Source: Phycisphaera sp. TMED9
GTDB taxonomy: Bacteria; Planctomycetota; Phycisphaerae; Phycisphaerales; SM1A02
NCBI GenBank assembly: GCA_002167845.2
Contig: NHBO02000052.1
Span: 14,989-67,111, forward strand
DNA: 52,123 nucleotides
Direction of reading: 5' to 3'
Positions 48,164 through 52,123 of the stretch are shown piece after piece (the first letter of the stretch is position 1; every line of letters begins with the position of its first letter). The notes below the pieces were generated by a model, which saw nothing but the letters and a program-made list of their open reading frames with translations, had not been told where the DNA came from and ran no database searches. The translations under genes and the position numbers were made by a program.

Positions 48164-49620
48164 CCTTCGAGTTCCTTGATCAGAGTGTCGACTTCCTTGC
48201 GTTTCTTGCGGATGTCGCGGTAGCTGATGTCCTTGCGGACGATCGCCGAGCAGATCTCCGCGGCTTCCCGAGCGTCCTCGGCGGACTTCTCGTGTCGCGC
48301 GAGATCGATCAGGGAGAGCATGAGGTCGTAGCGGATCGTGAGCTCGCGGTCCTTCTCGGTTCCGTCGAGTTTTTCGATCGCTTCGCGGAATTCGCCGACG
48401 GCTTCCTGATGCCAGCCTTCCTGAGCGAAGCACTTCCCGAGCATGTGAGTGGCACGGGTCCGGTACTTGGCCTCGTCCTTGCACTGCTGGAACATCGCCA
48501 TCGCGTCTTCGAAGTTGCCGCGGTCGTACTCGATGGCGCCGAGCTCGAACTTGATGCCACGGTCGGTCGGATACTTCGCGACTCGCTCGTTGAATTCCGC
48601 GGACCTGAGCTCGAGGAGTTCGGCTCGGAGGGTGGAGGCCTCTTCCGTGCCTGCTTCCGCCTCGTCGAGCTTGCGAATCCGCTTGTTCAGGCGATTCATC
48701 TTCACATCGCCGGCCGCCATCTTGAACCGATACTGCTTGGTCGCCTCGAAACCCTTGAGATACGTGGCGATCGCGGTCTCATCGTCTTCGGGGGTGTCCA
48801 GGCGGCGGAGCAACTGGGCATACTTGTTGACGGCTTCAGCGCTCTCGGGAGCCTCTTCGAACTCCTGCTTCGCCCGGTCGATCGCCCGTTCGGAGCCCGC
48901 ACCACCGGAGAGTGATTCCTCGTCCTGAAGCGCGGCCTGCTTGTCGGCGTCCTTGATGTGGCGTCGGAAGTCTCCGGACTCTTCGGTCTGGCCTTGATTG
49001 AATCCGCCCTCGGAGATCGTCCGCTGCGCGGAGAGCTCGTTCAATTCGGAGATCAGACTTGAATCCGTGGGATCGATCTGGATCGCTCGTTCCGCCGCGG
49101 CGAACGCTTCCTTCCACGCGTCGACTTCGCCGAAGAGGTCCTTCCCCTGGGCGTAGAGTTGCTTGGTCTGCTTCTTGGCCTTGAGCATCATCGCGAACAT
49201 TCGCGGCGCAAGCCACTGGCCGAACTCCTTCTCGTCGGCCTTGCCGATCGCGGCCATGAGCTTCATCGCCAGAGCCAGGTTGTTGATGTCCTTGGCCCAC
49301 GCGAATTCGGCGACGGCCATCTTGTCGGCGGGATTCGGGCCGTCGATCGCCCGGATCTCCTTGCCCGATGCCGGCTTGCCGTTCGAGTTGAAGTAGCGGA
49401 CCGCGGTCTCGTACAACGCGATGTGCGATTCCATGTTGTCGGGCTCGAAACGAAGTCCCCGGGCATACATGTCGATGGCGTAGGAGTAGTTGCCGGTCTG
49501 GGCCACGGTCCGAGCGTGTTCGAAGAACTTCGCAGCCTTGTCGGGCTGAGGTCTCCATCCGCCATCGGTGATTCCGCTCGGAACCTCCTCGGTGCTCTTT
49601 TTCTTGCCGAACAACGCCAC
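48160..49620 (-). CDS. TPR-repeat protein upstream of kdsB
   Basis: A 486-residue cytosolic protein with TPR-like helix pairs at about 30-75 (KFFEHARTVAQTGNYSYAID), about 170-200 (AFAAAERAIQIDPTDSS), and about 355-420 (IKFELGAIEYDRGNFEDAMA, MLGKCFAQEGWHQEAVGEFR). A charged, helical centre contains DKQAALQDEESLSG. The start is GTG (MALFGKKK) with AAGGAG seven nt upstream. It has no enzyme domain, so a scaffold or adaptor role is likely. Its stop overlaps the probable kdsB start, suggesting co-expression. Function unknown. Confidence 0.87.
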   Translation of the reverse strand: MALFGKKKSTEEVPSGITDGGWRPQPDKAAKFFEHARTVAQTGNYSYAIDMYARGLRFEPDNMESHIALYETAVRYFNSNGKPASGKEIRAIDGPNPADKMAVAEFAWAKDINNLALAMKLMAAIGKADEKEFGQWLAPRMFAMMLKAKKQTKQLYAQGKDLFGEVDAWKEAFAAAERAIQIDPTDSSLISELNELSAQRTISEGGFNQGQTEESGDFRRHIKDADKQAALQDEESLSGGAGSERAIDRAKQEFEEAPESAEAVNKYAQLLRRLDTPEDDETAIATYLKGFEATKQYRFKMAAGDVKMNRLNKRIRKLDEAEAGTEEASTLRAELLELRSAEFNERVAKYPTDRGIKFELGAIEYDRGNFEDAMAMFQQCKDEAKYRTRATHMLGKCFAQEGWHQEAVGEFREAIEKLDGTEKDRELTIRYDLMLSLIDLARHEKSAEDAREAAEICSAIVRKDISYRDIRKKRKEVDTLIKELEG

Positions 49621-49836
49621 TCTGGGCTCCTTCGCGATCTTGCGGCTGGTCGTGCCACATGGTGGAATCGAGGACGATCTCCTCGCTCGAACGTCTCAAG
49701 GTACCCGCCATCGGCCGAGGAGGTCAATGCACCGCCGAGTCGATCTTGGTTCGTCCGGAGGGGTTTCTTGTTCTTCGGATCGATCCGGGGACCCGATGCA
49801 GATGGATCCTGAGATCCCGGATTCATCGCGGTTCAT

Positions 49837-49842
49837 TACCAT
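49837..49842 (+). promoter_or_regulatory. -10-like hexamer for the def-fmt operon
   Basis: TACCAT ends 8 nt before the GTG start of def. Confidence 0.45.
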
Positions 49843-49850
49843 TCCGGACA

Positions 49851-50393
49851 GTGAACAGCATTCCCGAACAACCAGAGAAGATCGTTCTGTATCCGGACCC
49901 CGTTCTCGCCCGCCCCGCCGAGCCGGTCGAGGTCTTCGATGAGGGGCTCCAGGCCCTCGTCGAGCGGATGATCGAGCTGATGCGGGATGCTCAGGGAGCG
50001 GGCCTCGCAGCGCCGCAGGTGGGCGTCTCGCGGCGTCTCTTCATCGTCGAGGACGACTCCGAGGCGGAAGGCCCTCCCATCCCGTCGGTCTTCATCAATC
50101 CGGAGTTGGAACTCGGTGGAGACCTGGTTCCATTCGAGGAGGGATGTCTGAGCATTCCGGACGTCCGCATCACCGTCCGTCGACCGGAGGCGGTCCGGAT
50201 CAAGGCCTTCGATCTTCAGGGCCAAGCCTTCGAGTTGGAGGATGCGGGCTTCCTGGCTCGCGTCTGGCAGCATGAGTTCGACCACCTCGAGGGGGTCCTG
50301 ATCACCGATCGAATGAACCCGCGCGACCGTCTGGCGAATCGGAAGACGCTCAAGGAAATGCGTCTGGACTTCGAAGAGGATTCCGAGCGATGA
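49851..50393 (+). CDS. def: Peptide deformylase
   Basis: This enzyme removes the formyl group from the N-terminal Met of new proteins. At 180 residues it has the three active-site motifs: GAGLAAPQVG near residue 44, EEGCLSIP near 100 (Cys is a metal ligand) and QHEFDHLEG near 142 (two His ligands and the catalytic Glu). The start is a GTG (MNSIPEQPEK) 8 nt after a TACCAT hexamer; earlier open codons have no family pattern. The stop overlaps fmt by 4 nt (ATGA), the classic def-fmt pair. Confidence 0.96.
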   Translation: MNSIPEQPEKIVLYPDPVLARPAEPVEVFDEGLQALVERMIELMRDAQGAGLAAPQVGVSRRLFIVEDDSEAEGPPIPSVFINPELELGGDLVPFEEGCLSIPDVRITVRRPEAVRIKAFDLQGQAFELEDAGFLARVWQHEFDHLEGVLITDRMNPRDRLANRKTLKEMRLDFEEDSER

Positions 50394-51382
50394 GTGCGAC
50401 CGCCCGGCTGCGAGTGGCGTTTCTCGGTTCCGGCGCGTTCGGACTTCCCACCCTCGAAGCGATCGCCGAGGTTCACGATGTGGTGTTGGTCATCTCCCAG
50501 CCGGATCGTCCGGCCGGGCGAGGAAGGCAATCGACGGGCACGCCGATCTCGGCTCGCGTGCTCGAAGACCACGAGCGATCTGAAGGGCGCTTCGCGCGCA
50601 CCGAACTCCTTCGGACCGACGACGTGAATGCGCCCGAGGTGCTGGCTCGCCTCGCCGAGCTCCAGACCGAGGCGATGGTGGTGATCGCATTCGGCCAGAA
50701 ACTGGGTGCCGCGCTGCTCGACGATCGGTTCGCGGTCAATCTCCATGCGTCATTGCTTCCGCGATGGCGCGGCGCAGCGCCGATCAATCGGGCGATGATG
50801 GCCGGAGACCGCGAGACCGGGGTGAGCGTGATATCCCTGGCTGATCGCATGGATGCGGGTGCGGTGCATGCCACGCGATCGACGGTGATCGACCCGGCGG
50901 AGACCGCCGGCGAACTCCACGATCGGCTTGCCCGGCTGGGAATCGATCCCGTGCTGGAAGTGCTCGACCGGTGGCGGGCCGGCGAAATCGAGGCCGTGGC
51001 GCAGGACGAGTCGGCTGCGACGCCGGCGGCGAAACTCTCGAAGGCCGAGGCGACCGTCGATTTTTCGGAATCATCCTCGCTGGTTCGAGGACGGATTCAC
51101 GGCCTGATCCCCTGGCCTGGTTGCCAGGTCGAGGCGGTGTCACCGGATGGTGAGTCGCGGCTCCTCCGCATCCATCGCGTGCAAGAGGTCTCAGAGCGAA
51201 TGGATGGTCCTCCGGGAACGATCGGTGATGCGGGGCTGGTTGGATGCGGATCCGGTTCGATCAGACTGCTCGAGGTGCAGATTCCGGGAGGTCGGGCGAT
51301 GGCGTGGGAGGATCTCCAGCGTGGCCGCCCGTTCCCCGCTGGGACGATCCTGCGGCCGCGATCGGCGGGAACACCGACATGA
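50390..51382 (+). CDS. fmt: Methionyl-tRNA formyltransferase
   Basis: It formylates initiator Met-tRNA with 10-formyl-THF. At 330 residues it is of normal length. Motifs are VAFLGSGAFGLPTLEAI, SQPDRPAGRGR, AFGQKL, and the catalytic segment VNLHASLLPRWRGAAPI with His and the later Asp in MDAGAV. The C-terminal OB-like domain includes KLSKAEATVDFSES and GLIPWPG. Both ends overlap neighbours by 4 nt: ATGA with def and ATGA with the next gene. The three genes are therefore probably co-translated. Confidence 0.96.
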   Translation: MSATARLRVAFLGSGAFGLPTLEAIAEVHDVVLVISQPDRPAGRGRQSTGTPISARVLEDHERSEGRFARTELLRTDDVNAPEVLARLAELQTEAMVVIAFGQKLGAALLDDRFAVNLHASLLPRWRGAAPINRAMMAGDRETGVSVISLADRMDAGAVHATRSTVIDPAETAGELHDRLARLGIDPVLEVLDRWRAGEIEAVAQDESAATPAAKLSKAEATVDFSESSSLVRGRIHGLIPWPGCQVEAVSPDGESRLLRIHRVQEVSERMDGPPGTIGDAGLVGCGSGSIRLLEVQIPGGRAMAWEDLQRGRPFPAGTILRPRSAGTPT

Positions 51383-52123
51383 AGCCGACCCGCGGATCCC
51401 GAAGCATCGTGGCGGAATTCGCCTCCAACCTCTGGGATCTCCTTCAGGGTTCGCTGGAGTCGCCACCTCGGGGACCGTCGGGATCGTCGAAGATCAGGTC
51501 GAAGGCGGGATCGGCGCGGAAGCCTCGGAGATCTCGGGGATCCATCCCTCCGGCGGCACCGACTCCGCCCGCGCGGGGCCGGGGATCGCGGCAACAAGAC
51601 CGGTATGACCAACTGGTGAAGTCGATGAAGGCCGAGTTCGGGTTGCGGGTGGTTCGATGGCGATCCAGTACCAGTGGCTGTGCGTGGCAGGTGTTCTACA
51701 AGGACGGCTCCGTCGCCCGGCTGATCGAATCGCCGTACCCTCGTGGCCCGATGAGTTGCGCCGTGTTCCTGCACGAGGTCGGGCACCATGCCATCGGATT
51801 CAAGACCTACCGCCCGCGATGCCGGGAGGAGTACCACGCCTGGCGTTGGTCCTTCGAGAAGATGCTCGAACTGGACTTCAACCTCACTGAGGCGGTCCGG
51901 CGGCGTCGGGATGAGGCCTTGCACTATGCCGTGGCGAAAGCGGCTCGGCGAGGTCTGAAACGGCTTCCCGTGGAGTTGGTGCCATTCGTGGAACCACGTT
52001 CCCGCGATCTGGAGCCCTTGCCCGCCTTGCTCGAGCCGCCCTGCAACCCGGTGCTTGCCGCCACGATGAAGGCGGACCATGCATCATCGGGGAGCGGTGG
52101 GGGATCACCGGAGGACGGGCTCG
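51379..52123 (+). CDS. Partial gene: HExxH protein coupled to fmt
   Basis: The frame opens with an ATG overlapping the fmt stop (ATGA) and stays open to the window edge, so at least 248 residues are coded and the C-terminus is missing. Residues 1-75 are basic and low complexity (Arg/Ser/Pro-rich). A folded part follows with WQVFYKDGSVARLIESPYPRG and FLHEVGHHAIGF. HEVGH (His132, Glu133, His136) is the zinc-peptidase HExxH signature. A Cys/His/Trp-rich stretch YRPRCREEYHAWRW comes next. Similar short HExxH proteins exist in several mobile and host families, but I cannot name one. Position after def-fmt hints at a role on nascent proteins; this is inference. Confidence 0.75.
   Translation, partial: MKPTRGSRSIVAEFASNLWDLLQGSLESPPRGPSGSSKIRSKAGSARKPRRSRGSIPPAAPTPPARGRGSRQQDRYDQLVKSMKAEFGLRVVRWRSSTSGCAWQVFYKDGSVARLIESPYPRGPMSCAVFLHEVGHHAIGFKTYRPRCREEYHAWRWSFEKMLELDFNLTEAVRRRRDEALHYAVAKAARRGLKRLPVELVPFVEPRSRDLEPLPALLEPPCNPVLAATMKADHASSGSGGGSPEDGL

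Overview
The window is high-GC, gene-dense chromosomal DNA from a Planctomycetota bacterium, most likely class Phycisphaerae. The taxonomic call rests on what the proteins look like. There is an H-X9-DG pseudopilin (12146-12991) and a second prepilin-type protein (33053-34105). Two secreted proteins end in the same dockerin-like double repeat (GDLN.DG.VN..DLGLL..W; 12988-13926 and 21454-22461). A CRTAC1-type TPR/FG-GAP lipoprotein, a DUF4212/SSS symporter pair and a KDO pathway gene (kdsB, so an LPS-type outer membrane) are also present. I see no insertion sequence, prophage, CRISPR array or integrase, so this reads as core genome.

Layout. 1-2.3 kb: tRNA-Phe, a short ECF-sigma-like protein, a nitrilase-family amidohydrolase, tRNA-His. 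2.4-9.8 kb: pckA with a terminator, a HTH-REC regulator whose phospho-site is Glu, glutamine-dependent nadE, a PPP-type phosphatase on the minus strand, and an endonuclease-type mutL. 9.8-12.1 kb: a tightly overlapping minus-strand unit of alpha/beta hydrolase, moeA and moaD (molybdenum cofactor). 12.1-14.2 kb: a well-formed cobalamin riboswitch on the minus strand, followed by a secreted dockerin-tailed protein and a GTG-coupled H-X9-DG pseudopilin. This is the most interesting locus here. 14.6-20.2 kb: a secreted HEAT-repeat protein with a degenerate receiver domain, tRNA-Thr, and a large FAD/Fe-S 2-hydroxyacid dehydrogenase.

20.2-26.3 kb is a carbon-uptake region: secreted esterase, rhamnose-mutarotase-like protein and membrane protein on the minus strand; Tat-exported sugar isomerase-like protein, DUF4212 and Na+/solute symporter overlapping on the plus strand; then a DUF985 cupin. 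26.5-29.0 kb: a threonine-degradation pair (SDR threonine dehydrogenase plus kbl) closed by a long bidirectional terminator. 29-34.9 kb: PDZ protein with internal repeats, Mrp ATPase without the CxxC motif, secreted small protein, pseudopilin, trmL. 35-45 kb: transglutaminase-like secreted protein, GNAT acetyltransferase, a 40-residue membrane microprotein, tRNA-Arg, PqqB-like MBL-fold protein, CRTAC1 lipoprotein, AsmA-like protein, tRNA-Met-type. 45.4-52.1 kb: pyrG, kdsB and a TPR protein on the minus strand, then def-fmt-(HExxH protein) on the plus strand, running off the window end.

Two expression habits recur. Many gene starts have a TAnnnT hexamer 5-10 nt before the start codon and no Shine-Dalgarno sequence, as expected for leaderless transcripts. 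Other genes have clear GGAG/AGGAG sites, including some that support TTG or GTG starts. Co-directional neighbours often overlap by 4 nt (ATGA, GTGA, possibly CTGA), implying translational coupling. All functional calls come from reading motifs and context by eye; no database search was run.
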